From positions 124,001 to 188,000 of the forward strand of contig NZ_JARCHV010000001.1 of NCBI RefSeq assembly GCF_028890485.2: a stretch of 64,000 bases of DNA, written 5' to 3'. The notes beneath the pieces were generated by a model. That model was given only the letters and a program-made list of their open reading frames with translations, had not been told where the DNA came from and searched no databases. The position numbers and the translations under genes are program-made. Positions 15,527 through 24,491 of this stretch are shown here, in pieces (positions within the stretch are counted from its first letter, which is position 1; every line of letters begins with the position of its first letter). The DNA comes from Planococcus sp. SK3692 (GTDB lineage Bacteria > Bacillota > Bacilli > Bacillales_A > Planococcaceae).

Positions 15527-16300
15527 ATGGAAACTTTTCTTGAAACAATAGCCTCAAATCCACAGGCCAATAGAAAAGACTTATTCCTGGATACATTCAA
15601 GGTATCGAATCAGGAATTTGAAACGATGGCGTTTTTCGGTATATTCAATCTTGAAAAGAAGATTGAAACTCTCGAGAAACAACTCCAAGAAATGCACTGT
15701 CTTGCTTATGAAAAGTTCATCAAAGACGAACTAACTCTTCTGCAATTGGAGTTTCCAGTATCAAAAGCGTTAGAGTTTGAATTGTTCATTCTAGACGACC
15801 AAGATCACTTCGTGCGAGAAAAACTCGGCGGCGTCTCAGCATATACCGATTGGAATGGCAGACTTTTTTTCGCGGTGTTGCCCGATGCTCAAGTTCGTTC
15901 CACACTAAAGTCAGTCATTACGCATGAATACCATCATCACTGGCGCATACACGCCTTGGCTATAACAGAGCAAAACCAAACTTTGTTAGACCGGTTAATA
16001 TTGGAAGGCCTAGCAGAACATTTTGTGAAAATCAGGTTGGGCAATGACTATTTAGGCCCTTATAAAGATGCACTCACGGAAAAGCAAGCCCGAGTTCTGT
16101 GGGAGACCACTTATCACTCCAATCACAATGAAGTGGGCGAAAAAACAGATGTCTATATGTTTGGCAGCAAAGAAGAAAATATACCTTTTTGGGCCGGTTA
16201 TGCCATTGGCTACTATTTGGTGAAATGGTATTTAGAAAAAAATGAAGGTAATACGATAGAAGATATGACGTCACTGCCTAGCAATAGTTTTATAGTTTAG
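15527..16300 (+). CDS. DUF2268-type predicted Zn protease (YjaZ-like)
   Basis: At least 257 aa. ITHEYHHHWR carries HExxH, and LILEGLAEHFV provides the third ligand Glu, as in the DUF2268 family of predicted zinc proteases. The C-terminal IPFWAGYAIGYYLVKWYLE also fits the family. The first in-frame ATG is at 15527 but has no ribosome binding site. A strong AAAGGAG at 15463-15469 instead points to in-frame ATC (15476) or ATT (15485) codons, giving an N-terminus SIEKTAINVIPRLKQ. Either a rare start codon is used or the annotated ATG is right. It is divergent from the UMP-kinase-like gene. Confidence 0.75.
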   Translation: METFLETIASNPQANRKDLFLDTFKVSNQEFETMAFFGIFNLEKKIETLEKQLQEMHCLAYEKFIKDELTLLQLEFPVSKALEFELFILDDQDHFVREKLGGVSAYTDWNGRLFFAVLPDAQVRSTLKSVITHEYHHHWRIHALAITEQNQTLLDRLILEGLAEHFVKIRLGNDYLGPYKDALTEKQARVLWETTYHSNHNEVGEKTDVYMFGSKEENIPFWAGYAIGYYLVKWYLEKNEGNTIEDMTSLPSNSFIV

Positions 16301-16348
16301 TTTTCGAAATGAAATAACCAGTTCTAGAGATGAGGATGATCCAAATTA

Positions 16349-16386
16349 AAAAGACAAGAAATTCATTACAGAATTTCTTGTCTTTT
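16349..16386. terminator. Bidirectional terminator
   Basis: 16-bp perfect inverted repeat (16349-16364 with 16371-16386, 6-nt loop) with A/T runs at both ends, between two converging genes. Confidence 0.92.
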
Positions 16387-16450
16387 CGTATGTGTATTTT
16401 TGTTCACGTGGAAACCTTTGTGCCATTTGGTTAGACTAAAGTTTTTCGAT

Positions 16451-16918
16451 TCATATTCTTTTTCCCATGGATGTTGACTGCACTCGGTAACCCATCTTTT
16501 CATAAAGTTCATAAGCATGGGGATTGGTCCCGAACACATTTAACCCCATGGAAGTTACGCCGCGATTTCGCATATCTTCCTCTAGTTTCTGCAATACCGC
16601 TGTAGCCATCCCCTGTTTTCTATACTCTTCTCCAATTAAAATATGATAGATGTAAGCTTTATTCGTACTGGACTCGATATTGTACCAAAGGGAGCCAATT
16701 ACTTTATCTTCTTCCATTGAGACAACATGACAAACTGACTGCCCCTCTGTATTTTGTTTGTTTGAAAACAGTTGTGCCATCAAAGCTCTTGATTCTTCCA
16801 TCGCTGCATCCTCTGGAATCATGTAGTTTTCCGATCAGCCTTTCGCATAATCAGGGATCAAGAACGCCATAAACTGATCGAATTCTTTTTCTGACATTGG
16901 CTGCATTTCTATTTTCAT
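16451..16918 (-). pseudogene. GNAT acetyltransferase gene interrupted by in-frame TGA
   Basis: A very strong ribosome binding site (GGGGAGGG) precedes ATG 16916-16918, giving MKIEMQPMSEKEFDQF..IPDYAKG, then TGA at 16835-16837 (codon 28). The same frame continues SENYMIPEDAAMEESRALM and a complete acetyltransferase domain (AYIYHILIGEEYRKQGMATAVLQKLEEDM, NPHAYELYEKMGYR), ending at 16451. Together the two parts form a normal-length GNAT of 155 residues. A single nonsense change is the simplest reading. Re-initiation at the ATG of codon 33 (16822) would give a truncated 123-aa protein. Confidence 0.75.
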
Positions 16919-16988
16919 TATTTACCCTCCCCAGCAATATAAATCTTCGATTATTACCACTACTTCTAAAATTATCTGCTCACATCTT

Positions 16989-17498
16989 TTATCTAAATAA
17001 GGATTTCAATTCTTCCCAATACAGTTGATACCTTTCCCAAACCGGCGGTACTACCTGGCCTGTTCGATTCATTTCCTTCAATTCTTCAACACGGACCCAT
17101 TTGGCATCACAGACTTCCCCAGGCTGCAGAGTTAGTTCATTGATTTCAATAGTTCTCTTGCTTACGTACAAATAGCTGTCCAGAAATGATTTGCACTTCG
17201 ACCTCTCACCCAAGTATTGAAGATCCGCTGCAGTCACGGCAATCCCCGTTTCTTCAGCAAGTTCTCTGACAGCACCTTCTACGCTGCTTTCCCCTGCATG
17301 TACTGAACCCCCTGTGCTTTCCCAAAGCAATGGGAAAGGCTTAGTGGCATCTCTTTGAGTCATTAACATGCACCCGTCTGCATTAATTGTATAGATCTCC
17401 ACAACCACATGAAATTCATCCGGTTGAAGTTCCTCTCCACGTGTATGTAATTTGTTTAGTGGTTTTCTTGAAGCGTCTACTAAATCCCACAACTCCAT
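16989..17498 (-). CDS. Nudix hydrolase
   Basis: About 169 aa from the ATG at 17498, which follows GAGGAGGGAAA; the longer reading from 17525 lacks a good site. The Nudix box is complete: GGSVHAGESSVEGAVRELAEETG contains the Gx5Ex7REUxEExGU pattern. The N-terminal MELWDLVDASRKPL and FHVVVEIYTINADG are like the isopentenyl-diphosphate-isomerase-like and YfcD-like Nudix group. It cleaves a nucleoside-diphosphate-type substrate; the identity cannot be read. Next to a nucleotidyltransferase-like gene. Confidence 0.87.
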   Translation of the reverse strand: MELWDLVDASRKPLNKLHTRGEELQPDEFHVVVEIYTINADGCMLMTQRDATKPFPLLWESTGGSVHAGESSVEGAVRELAEETGIAVTAADLQYLGERSKCKSFLDSYLYVSKRTIEINELTLQPGEVCDAKWVRVEELKEMNRTGQVVPPVWERYQLYWEELKSLFR

Positions 17499-17556
17499 CC
17501 TGTTTCCCTCCTCAGTTTTGCCCATAATTTAACTTTGCACAAACCAATTTCAAAAT

Positions 17557-18129
17557 TTAAGATTTACCATAATGTACTTTCAACTGATTCCAAATTGATG
17601 GCCAATTCTTCTTGGAAACCCGCTCTTCATATATTTTTAAACGTTGATCGTTTTCTAAAAAATATGGTGTGGGCTTAGCATCCAAACTGATCAAATCTTG
17701 AATTCCATGAGGAGCCGCTATTACCAAACGGTCTTGGTCATCCAGTTTAACCCCTATGGCCGTCGCTGTTTCTGGAAACTTGGCCATTGCATCAACTGAA
17801 GATGTGTATGCTGAAACATTATTTCTGATGTGCATTCTCGCCTGATTTTTTACCGACCATGGAATGTTTGGAATAAGCTCGGTGAGTTTCGCTTCCAGTT
17901 CTTTCTCTTTTCCTTCACCAATAAGGGTTGCATCGTAATAAATGACATCAAAATCGGCAAGAGCACTTCTCTCTTCAAATCCATGTGAAACATCCCACGC
18001 CTTTGAACGGACAAATCCTGCACAAATCCACCAATCTGGCAGGTGCAAGGATTTTACAGCATGCAATAAATCCAACATCCATTCGTCTGCTTGTATTAGG
18101 CATACAAGGTCTTCTTTGGTTTTCAGCAT
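17557..18129 (-). CDS. Nucleotidyltransferase-family protein (NTP_transf_6-like)
   Basis: 190 aa. WWICAGFVRSKAWD and ALADFDVIYYD match the COG3575/NTP_transf_6 group, where the acidic D-x-D pair would bind metal, and the tail KPTPYFLENDQRLKIYEERVSKKNWP is also typical. Proteins of this group are uncharacterised members of the polymerase-beta-like nucleotidyltransferase fold. ATG at 18129 preceded by AAGGGAGG. Followed by no gene for 58 bp, then the Nudix gene downstream on the same strand; possibly co-transcribed. Confidence 0.8.
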   Translation of the reverse strand: MLKTKEDLVCLIQADEWMLDLLHAVKSLHLPDWWICAGFVRSKAWDVSHGFEERSALADFDVIYYDATLIGEGKEKELEAKLTELIPNIPWSVKNQARMHIRNNVSAYTSSVDAMAKFPETATAIGVKLDDQDRLVIAAPHGIQDLISLDAKPTPYFLENDQRLKIYEERVSKKNWPSIWNQLKVHYGKS

Positions 18130-18270
18130 GTAGCCGCCTCCCTTGCAATCAAAATTAATCTAAATTAAGATCGTGCCTTTCTTTATACTTCCTTACGGCT
18201 TCTCCCTTTATTTTACCATTTCATCTGCATTCCAGATATTCAGCAAAATCTAATTCTCACCCCTTGACGC

Positions 18271-19524
18271 TCATAAACTTGCATTACTCGCTGCTAATGT
18301 TTTACTTTCAGCCTTTTTGCCAAATAGCCCAGTATACACAAGCAATGTGCCAAGCATCAGGATAAGCCCCATATACACGGACATCATCGTCGGGATCAAG
18401 TAAGCTCCCAGAATGATCGTCGAGCGGGCAATCAAGTCTGCACCGCTAAAGGCGATACCAGAAAACGCTGAGTAAGAGCCTCTTTTATCTGTTGGCATCA
18501 TATTCGCCTGTTCCGCATTGCGGATTGGCGAGTACATCAATTCCCCAAGTGTTGCGATCACACTGAAAAGAAGCAGCAAATACCAGGAATTAGCCGAAGT
18601 CATGACGATATAGCCAACACTGTAAATGAATAGCCCGTAGAGAAGGACCTTTTTCTTGTTGAACCGATCCGTGATTTTATTGATCAAAAAGGTAAAGCAA
18701 ACGACCAACAGCATGTTTTGGATATTGAGTATGCTCAGCATCCGAACGCCGCCAATTTCAAATCCTTCAATCGAAATGGGTTGAAAACTCTCTGCCAACC
18801 GAACGCCAATATAACTGTTTAACGAAAACTCGGCAGCGAAAATGAACATCGACCCGATGACCACTTTTACGAAGGGCTTGTCTTGAAATGCCACTTGATA
18901 ATTTTGGAGCACATCGAGAAATACATTTTTATGCTGCTTTTCCAAGCGACTGGCTTGTAGGTCTTCGAGCCAAATTGCATACGCTACGGGAAGGCATGCC
19001 GATGTTATAGATAATAATAGAAATAATTCGATTTGATGGTTCATGTACAATAACCCGCCTAAAGCTGCTCCAACAGCTAGTGATAAATTGACTAACCAAT
19101 AATCGATCGCATAGACAGCTTTGCGATTTTCCGGAGTGGTCGAGTCGATAATAATCGCATGAATGGCTGGCCTTCCTAGACTGCTGGTGATGATATAAGC
19201 GATATAGGCTGAAGCGAACAGCCAAATCCAATTAGTCTCCGGCACTAAACTGATTGTCATCGCGCCAAAAAACACCGCACTTAGCGAAGAAGTTACCATC
19301 AGCACTTTCTTTCTTGGCAAGCGATCGGAAATATAGCCGCCCACTAAATTAATCACAAACCCGATGACGACCGTAAATATCAAGAACATCCCCGCCGCCA
19401 CTTTCCCTATTTCTTCTGCAAAAAACAGCGCCATGAACGGCATAACTGCAGAGGATACCGCCCGATTGAAAAAAGAAGTAATGAGACGCACTTTGATGTT
19501 CCGTGGATATTCTTGCCATTTCAT
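18271..19524 (-). CDS. MFS transporter, divergent from an SgrR-type regulator
   Basis: About 417 aa and twelve predicted membrane helices. Major facilitator signatures: GGYISDRLPRKKVL between helices 2 and 3, and INKITDRFNKKKVLLYG in the second half. ATG at 19524 follows GGAGGAGGAATT; a start at 19542 would overlap that site. Probably a proton-driven efflux pump for a small molecule. The divergent SgrR-like gene 98 bp away is the likely regulator, as sgrR and setA are linked in enterobacteria. Substrate unknown. Confidence 0.87.
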   Translation of the reverse strand: MKWQEYPRNIKVRLITSFFNRAVSSAVMPFMALFFAEEIGKVAAGMFLIFTVVIGFVINLVGGYISDRLPRKKVLMVTSSLSAVFFGAMTISLVPETNWIWLFASAYIAYIITSSLGRPAIHAIIIDSTTPENRKAVYAIDYWLVNLSLAVGAALGGLLYMNHQIELFLLLSITSACLPVAYAIWLEDLQASRLEKQHKNVFLDVLQNYQVAFQDKPFVKVVIGSMFIFAAEFSLNSYIGVRLAESFQPISIEGFEIGGVRMLSILNIQNMLLVVCFTFLINKITDRFNKKKVLLYGLFIYSVGYIVMTSANSWYLLLLFSVIATLGELMYSPIRNAEQANMMPTDKRGSYSAFSGIAFSGADLIARSTIILGAYLIPTMMSVYMGLILMLGTLLVYTGLFGKKAESKTLAASNASL

Positions 19525-19622
19525 ATTGAATTCCTCCTCCATATTCTGTATATTAAACCAGACAAAATATTGAAAAAATGGACAATTTCAAGAGAACACG
19601 TCCACTTTTAAAGGAGAAAGCG

Positions 19623-21275
19623 ATGGAGAAGCAGTTATTAACCTTATGGAACAGCGGATCTTCAGGAAATGTAAAGCACGAAGAAATAGCGAAAGCCCTC
19701 GACCTCAGCACGAAACAGACCACTCGCTACATCAAAAAATGGGCTGATCAAGGATGGCTCGAGTATACAGCGGGACGCGGCAGAGGGAATTTATCCAATC
19801 TGGTGTGGTTAAAAGATGTCGAAGCGATTTACGAAGACCAGGTGATGACTATCATCAATCAAGAAGCTGTTGAGGAAAGCAGCAAATACTTACTGTACGA
19901 TTGGTCCAATGACAGTAAATTGAGGCTGCTCAATCAATTCCGCCTGAGATTTGGTTATTTTCAAAGCGCCGATGAAATCGATAAGTTGATCGTTCCAAGG
20001 CGCCATAAATTGCTGACCTTGCATCCGCTGAAAGCGATCGATATGCAAAGCGCCAATATGGTGGCCAATGTATTTAACCGTCTGGTGGCGGTGGATGAAA
20101 ACGGCGTAATCAAACCCGAACTTGCCCACGCTTGGGATGTCGGCGAATTTCATCTTCGGCTTTATTTGCATAAAGGCGTCAAATTCCATGACGGTTCTAC
20201 TTTAACTGCCGATGATGTGGTAACTTGTCTCAATCGATTACGAAACCATGTGTATTTTAATTCCTTGTGGGAACCGGTGGCTGAAGTGAAATCAGCCGCT
20301 CCGTTAGTTGTGGACCTGTTCTTTCCTGAGGGCTGCAGCTACTGTCTTCAATTGCTCGGCATGATGAATTCGAGTATTTATAAAGAAAGCAACGGCAGAA
20401 TTTGGGGAACCGGCGCATTTTATGAAGCGGAAAATTCAGAAGACAAAACGTCTTTAAAAGCCTTCGATGAATATTTTCAAAAAAGGCCCTTGCTCGATGT
20501 CGTTGATTTTGTCCAGGTTCCGAGAGATTTTGAAATCACTTATCGTTCTTCAAGCCATCCGAAAGAAGCAGCCACGTTTCAAGTGGAAAGTGATACCGGA
20601 TTTGGCATTGTCGTGATGAATGCGTTCCGTCCTACCGATATCGGGCGGCAAGAAGTTCGGGATTATGTTCACTATGTTATCGTGAAAAATCGGCATACGA
20701 TAAGCGATTATCATACACGTGCATTACCAAACGCCAAGAGTTGTTTAGCTGGCTACGATCAGTGTTATAACGTACCAATAGTGGAGTGCCCCCACTTCAC
20801 AAAGCCCTTAGTATTGAAAGCAGTCGAGCACTACGAAAAAGCGGCAATATGGCTGAAAGAAGCGCTCGAAAAAGAAGGGGTTCCCGTAAAAGTCCACTGG
20901 ATGTCTTATGCAGAAAAGCTATCGGATCATGGGACAGATCAGCAAGGTGACTTATTTATTCATGGAGAAGTACTGGAAATGAACCAAAACTTCTCATTTT
21001 TTTATTTTCTGAAGAATAGCTACTCACCTTTAGCTGGGGCCATCTCAAAAAAACAAGAAATCCTGGCTTGCCTTGACCAGTATGCACAGACTCCCTTCGC
21101 ACAATGGACTTCTTTAAACTTACAGGTCGAGAAACTCTTGCTAGAGGCATCGATTATGATTCCGCTTTATTATGAGAAGCGCCATATTCCCTTTTCTGCA
21201 GATTTAATGAACATTAAAATCAGCCATTTCGGATATGTCGACTATTCTAACTTGTGGGTGCGGCCAAGTGTTTGA
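19623..21275 (+). CDS. SgrR-family transcriptional regulator (HTH plus solute-binding domain)
   Basis: About 550 aa from the ATG at 19623, preceded by AAAGGAGAAAG; the reading from 19578 is less likely. The N-terminal 100 residues form a winged helix (HEEIAKALDLSTKQTTRYIKKW then GRGRGNL). The rest is an SBP_bac_5 solute-binding domain without signal peptide (LAHAWDVGEFHLRLYLHKGVKFHDGS, LTADDVVTCLNRL), so a ligand is sensed in the cytoplasm. This architecture is that of SgrR. It most likely controls the divergent MFS transporter. Confidence 0.88.
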   Translation: MEKQLLTLWNSGSSGNVKHEEIAKALDLSTKQTTRYIKKWADQGWLEYTAGRGRGNLSNLVWLKDVEAIYEDQVMTIINQEAVEESSKYLLYDWSNDSKLRLLNQFRLRFGYFQSADEIDKLIVPRRHKLLTLHPLKAIDMQSANMVANVFNRLVAVDENGVIKPELAHAWDVGEFHLRLYLHKGVKFHDGSTLTADDVVTCLNRLRNHVYFNSLWEPVAEVKSAAPLVVDLFFPEGCSYCLQLLGMMNSSIYKESNGRIWGTGAFYEAENSEDKTSLKAFDEYFQKRPLLDVVDFVQVPRDFEITYRSSSHPKEAATFQVESDTGFGIVVMNAFRPTDIGRQEVRDYVHYVIVKNRHTISDYHTRALPNAKSCLAGYDQCYNVPIVECPHFTKPLVLKAVEHYEKAAIWLKEALEKEGVPVKVHWMSYAEKLSDHGTDQQGDLFIHGEVLEMNQNFSFFYFLKNSYSPLAGAISKKQEILACLDQYAQTPFAQWTSLNLQVEKLLLEASIMIPLYYEKRHIPFSADLMNIKISHFGYVDYSNLWVRPSV

Positions 21276-21300
21276 TGAAGGGCTGAATTATATTGCAGAG

Positions 21301-21338
21301 AAAAGGACAGAAGAGTCAGTGCTCTCTTCTGTCCTTTT
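21301..21338. terminator. Bidirectional terminator
   Basis: 15-bp perfect inverted repeat (21301-21315 with 21324-21338) flanked by A and T runs between the converging regulator and phosphotransferase genes. Confidence 0.9.
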
Positions 21339-21419
21339 AAGTCTGTTTATGATTGGAAACATAGTGAGCAGCCAATTCCGATATCTTATATTTTCAATAA
21401 AATCCTTTTAACTTTTGCT

Positions 21420-22439
21420 TTACTCTAGATAACTATCCAACCACTGCGATAAATCGGGAATTTGCATGGCATATTTTCTTAGCTCATAAATAGTTTCGAT
21501 TACTTGCACAGTACCTAGTTTTTGCTCTTCTTCGTCTGTACATTCGATCCACAAAGACCTTTTTAGATTATATTCCAACCATCCTAATTTACCCGAAAAA
21601 CCGCTAGCTATGACCATATTCCAATCGGCCTGAAGGCCATCTCGGCACTTTTCCTTATATCCACTTAAGAATGAAGCAAACTTCTGTTGAATGATTTCGC
21701 CTATTGCGTTTTTTGACCAATAGATGGCCGTTTCTAAAAGATCTTGTGCTGAATGAATGTATCCTGCAGACTCCCAGTCAATGAGGAGTGGGGTATCACC
21801 TTGCCACAACACATTTTTAGGCTCTAAATCTCTATGACTGATAATCATCCCGGATGACAATGCTTCTCTTGCTACTTGTGACTCCAAATTCCACTCAATT
21901 ATGTCCTGCAGAGTCTCATGGAGCAGGTCTGTCCATTCCACTCCCATTTCTCTTCCACGTTGCAAATACATACTCCATTCAGCAGTTTTTTCATTGCCAA
22001 TTTTCTCCTGTGCGACTTTTAGTTCGGAAAAGTCAGTTTGGTGAATACCAGCAAGTATTCCGCCCATTATTCGGCAATGACTTGTGTCAATTTCACTGAT
22101 GCTTAGATTTATTGCATCTACCCACTTAAAAACGAGATAAAATTGATCGTTTACGTTTTGCAAACTGTTTCCGTTTCGTTTTTCAGCAGGAAGAGCCGGT
22201 ATATTTTCAGCAGCTAGCTGTGCAATTTTTTCTGAATTTATGTAATTTAAAACGGCGTTTTGCCTTATCATGATATTTGGATTTAAAAGCTTTACTATGT
22301 ACTTTCCAGTGGTTGTTTCAAGTGAGTACACTCTATGCAAATGGCCACCCGTTACAGAGAATGGGTTACTAATTAATTCACCAAGTTCTGATTGCTTGGA
22401 TAACTCAATGAATTCCACTTTATATTTAGGAGTACTCAT
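21420..22439 (-). CDS. Kinase-fold phosphotransferase (APH family)
   Basis: About 339 aa from the ATG at 22439, which follows AAAGGAGGG. Aminoglycoside/choline-kinase-like fold: ISHRDLEPKNVLW is the catalytic loop (HxDxxxxN) and LLIDWESAGY the metal-binding Asp motif. The N-terminal lobe has YIVKLLNPN. The family phosphorylates hydroxyls of small molecules (choline, homoserine, aminoglycosides, macrolides); nothing here identifies the substrate, so it should not be called a resistance gene. Confidence 0.82.
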   Translation of the reverse strand: MSTPKYKVEFIELSKQSELGELISNPFSVTGGHLHRVYSLETTTGKYIVKLLNPNIMIRQNAVLNYINSEKIAQLAAENIPALPAEKRNGNSLQNVNDQFYLVFKWVDAINLSISEIDTSHCRIMGGILAGIHQTDFSELKVAQEKIGNEKTAEWSMYLQRGREMGVEWTDLLHETLQDIIEWNLESQVAREALSSGMIISHRDLEPKNVLWQGDTPLLIDWESAGYIHSAQDLLETAIYWSKNAIGEIIQQKFASFLSGYKEKCRDGLQADWNMVIASGFSGKLGWLEYNLKRSLWIECTDEEEQKLGTVQVIETIYELRKYAMQIPDLSQWLDSYLE

Positions 22440-22536
22440 GTTCTTCCCTCCTTTGTGATGATATCTCGTACTGGTCATAATGCTTAAATACGAGAATTAA
22501 AACCCAGTTCATAACTTCGTCCTAAATTTTTCTCGT

Positions 22537-23211
22537 TTATGAAAGGTAATTTAAGATCTCCTTTAGTGACTTAATTTCAGCATATGGTTCTATATCAGTA
22601 CGATTCTCCAGTGAAAGCGGATTAAACCATATGCCTTTAATATTCGCATTTTGGCATCCTTCGATATCTTTCTTTAAGTCATCCCCAATAAACAATACGT
22701 GTTCTGGTTGGATATTTAATTTATTCAGGGCAACTTCAAATATACGTCTATCTGGTTTAGTAAATCCAACTTCTTCAGAAATAAAGACTTCTTCAAAATA
22801 GTTGTTTAAATTAGTATTAGATATTATCGCATATTGCCTCTCGGTCGATCCATTGGTAATAATAGCTAATTGATACTGTTCTTTAAGAGAACTTAAAAAC
22901 TCGAGTATAGTTTCATCAACAGAAAAATAGAGGGGCAGATTTGTATTCCAAAAACCCTGCATGTCATATTGAGAAACTATACGTTTAGTTGGGAATTCAT
23001 TAAAAACCGGCTCTAAGACTCTTGTTTTATCATTAATCCCATAATTTTTCTTGTCGTATTCTTTAAACCTTCTCAACATTTCGTTTTTATTCGTATGTTT
23101 TATATTTTCATAGAATTTTTCTAAAAGAACCAAAAATAGCTTTTCTATTGCCTGTTCTCTATCAAGCAGCGTGTCATCTAAGTCAAATAATATCGTTGAG
23201 ATAGAATTCAA
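22537..23211 (-). CDS. HAD-superfamily hydrolase (YjjG-like)
   Basis: 224 aa. Motif I LFDLDDTLLD (first Asp nucleophile), motif II LAIITNGSTERQ, motif III Lys in GFTKPDRRIF, and motif IV FIGDDLKKDIEGCQNA are complete. The helical cap lies between motifs I and II, as in subclass I enzymes such as pyrimidine 5'-nucleotidase YjjG. TTG start at 23211 has an excellent AGGAGGTGG site. AT-rich compared with neighbours. Substrate unknown. Confidence 0.86.
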   Translation of the reverse strand: MNSISTILFDLDDTLLDREQAIEKLFLVLLEKFYENIKHTNKNEMLRRFKEYDKKNYGINDKTRVLEPVFNEFPTKRIVSQYDMQGFWNTNLPLYFSVDETILEFLSSLKEQYQLAIITNGSTERQYAIISNTNLNNYFEEVFISEEVGFTKPDRRIFEVALNKLNIQPEHVLFIGDDLKKDIEGCQNANIKGIWFNPLSLENRTDIEPYAEIKSLKEILNYLS

Positions 23212-23257
23212 ATCCCGCCACCTCCTCTTATATCTATACTATTAACCAGCTATCATC

Positions 23258-24292
23258 TTATTGATACTTCATATGGATAGTGCCTTTTGTATTTTTGTAA
23301 GTTATCTTAGCAAACGCCCCGTTCACTAGAATATTTTGAGGTGGAGAGTGGCCAATGTCTACATCGTAGATCACCGGAATATTGTCTTCAGCGAAGGTAT
23401 CACTTAATGCATCCACTAATTCAAATTCTTGATTTGCTGTATAACGCGATGGCCGTCCGATTAAAATTCCATTCGTATTATTGAACCATCCTGCTTGTTT
23501 CATTTGCCATAAACTTCGGTAGATATTAATTGCATCAAGACCAACGCTTTCTAAGTACCAAACTATTCCTTCTTCAGCTGCGTAGTTAGACACATAGTCT
23601 TTAACTTGATCGAACGGCGTCCCAATCAATGTGCGAAGTGTGCTGATACATCCTCCAAGTAGTCTTCCTGAGAACTCTGCTTCTGATAATCCACTTAGAT
23701 GTTTCCATTCCGTTTTTGAATCAAAGTAGAAACCTGTTGCTGGATTGTCGTAGACTTTTTGCCAGTTTGATTGATAGTGATTAGAAGAGTATTGGGTTAC
23801 TTCCCCGTTCTCACAACACCCTAGTACATCTGTCCACCTTGAGCTCGTTAGGTCCCATTGAGGTGAAGAAAGTTCTGCGAAATTTATTCCATGAGCTGAG
23901 GCAGTTCCTGTAATAGTGGAATAAGCAAAAAGAAAGGTACTAATATCAGAATACCCAAGCAGCCACTTTGGCGGAGCAGACTTCAATTTCTCCCAGTCCA
24001 TTAAGGGAAGAATTTCCATAGCGAAACTGCCTCCCCAAGGAGGAATAATCGCCGTTATATTTTCATCTAGCAGAAATGACATCAATTCTTCTGCCCGCTT
24101 TTCTTTAGATGCACTTCTTCCTTTTTGTTGAGTCCAGGCCGTTTCTCCTGTAACTAACCTATATCCGCATGCCTCTACATTTTCTTTTGCTTTAGACAAT
24201 AGAATATGCAATGGCTCCTGTGCTCCGCTCGATGGAGCCGTCACCCCAATTGTATCTCCTATTTTTAATGACTTAGGATACCTCACTTTCAA
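23258..24292 (-). CDS. LD-carboxypeptidase / MccF-like S66 peptidase
   Basis: 344 aa. S66 signatures: GDTIGVTAPSS at the N-terminus, GYSDIS with the nucleophile Ser, YLESVG with the Glu, and DIGHSPPQ with the His of the Ser-His-Glu triad. Members either trim L,D-linked tetrapeptides in murein recycling (LdcA) or detoxify microcin C-type aminoacyl nucleotides (MccF). The long form with the GTASAHGINFAEL segment is closer to MccF-like proteins, but I cannot decide. TTG start with AAGGAGAG. Confidence 0.85.
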   Translation of the reverse strand: MKVRYPKSLKIGDTIGVTAPSSGAQEPLHILLSKAKENVEACGYRLVTGETAWTQQKGRSASKEKRAEELMSFLLDENITAIIPPWGGSFAMEILPLMDWEKLKSAPPKWLLGYSDISTFLFAYSTITGTASAHGINFAELSSPQWDLTSSRWTDVLGCCENGEVTQYSSNHYQSNWQKVYDNPATGFYFDSKTEWKHLSGLSEAEFSGRLLGGCISTLRTLIGTPFDQVKDYVSNYAAEEGIVWYLESVGLDAINIYRSLWQMKQAGWFNNTNGILIGRPSRYTANQEFELVDALSDTFAEDNIPVIYDVDIGHSPPQNILVNGAFAKITYKNTKGTIHMKYQ

Positions 24293-24491
24293 AGCAAACT
24301 CTCCTTTTTAACTCAGTTTTTATTTATTGTATCAGAATATTTTTTACAATAACTGTAATTCTTAAAATACACTGCATAATTATTTCCTTACGCCTATTTC
24401 AAGTAGTCAGAAAATTGATAAGGATTTTTTGAAACCTTAGTGGTAGACTATTGGTCTTACTTTAAAAGGAAATAACTAACAGGAGGTTCTT

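Noticed and set aside
21420..22439. Aminoglycoside resistance gene
   Set aside because: Only the general kinase-fold motifs are visible; these occur in many small-molecule kinases.
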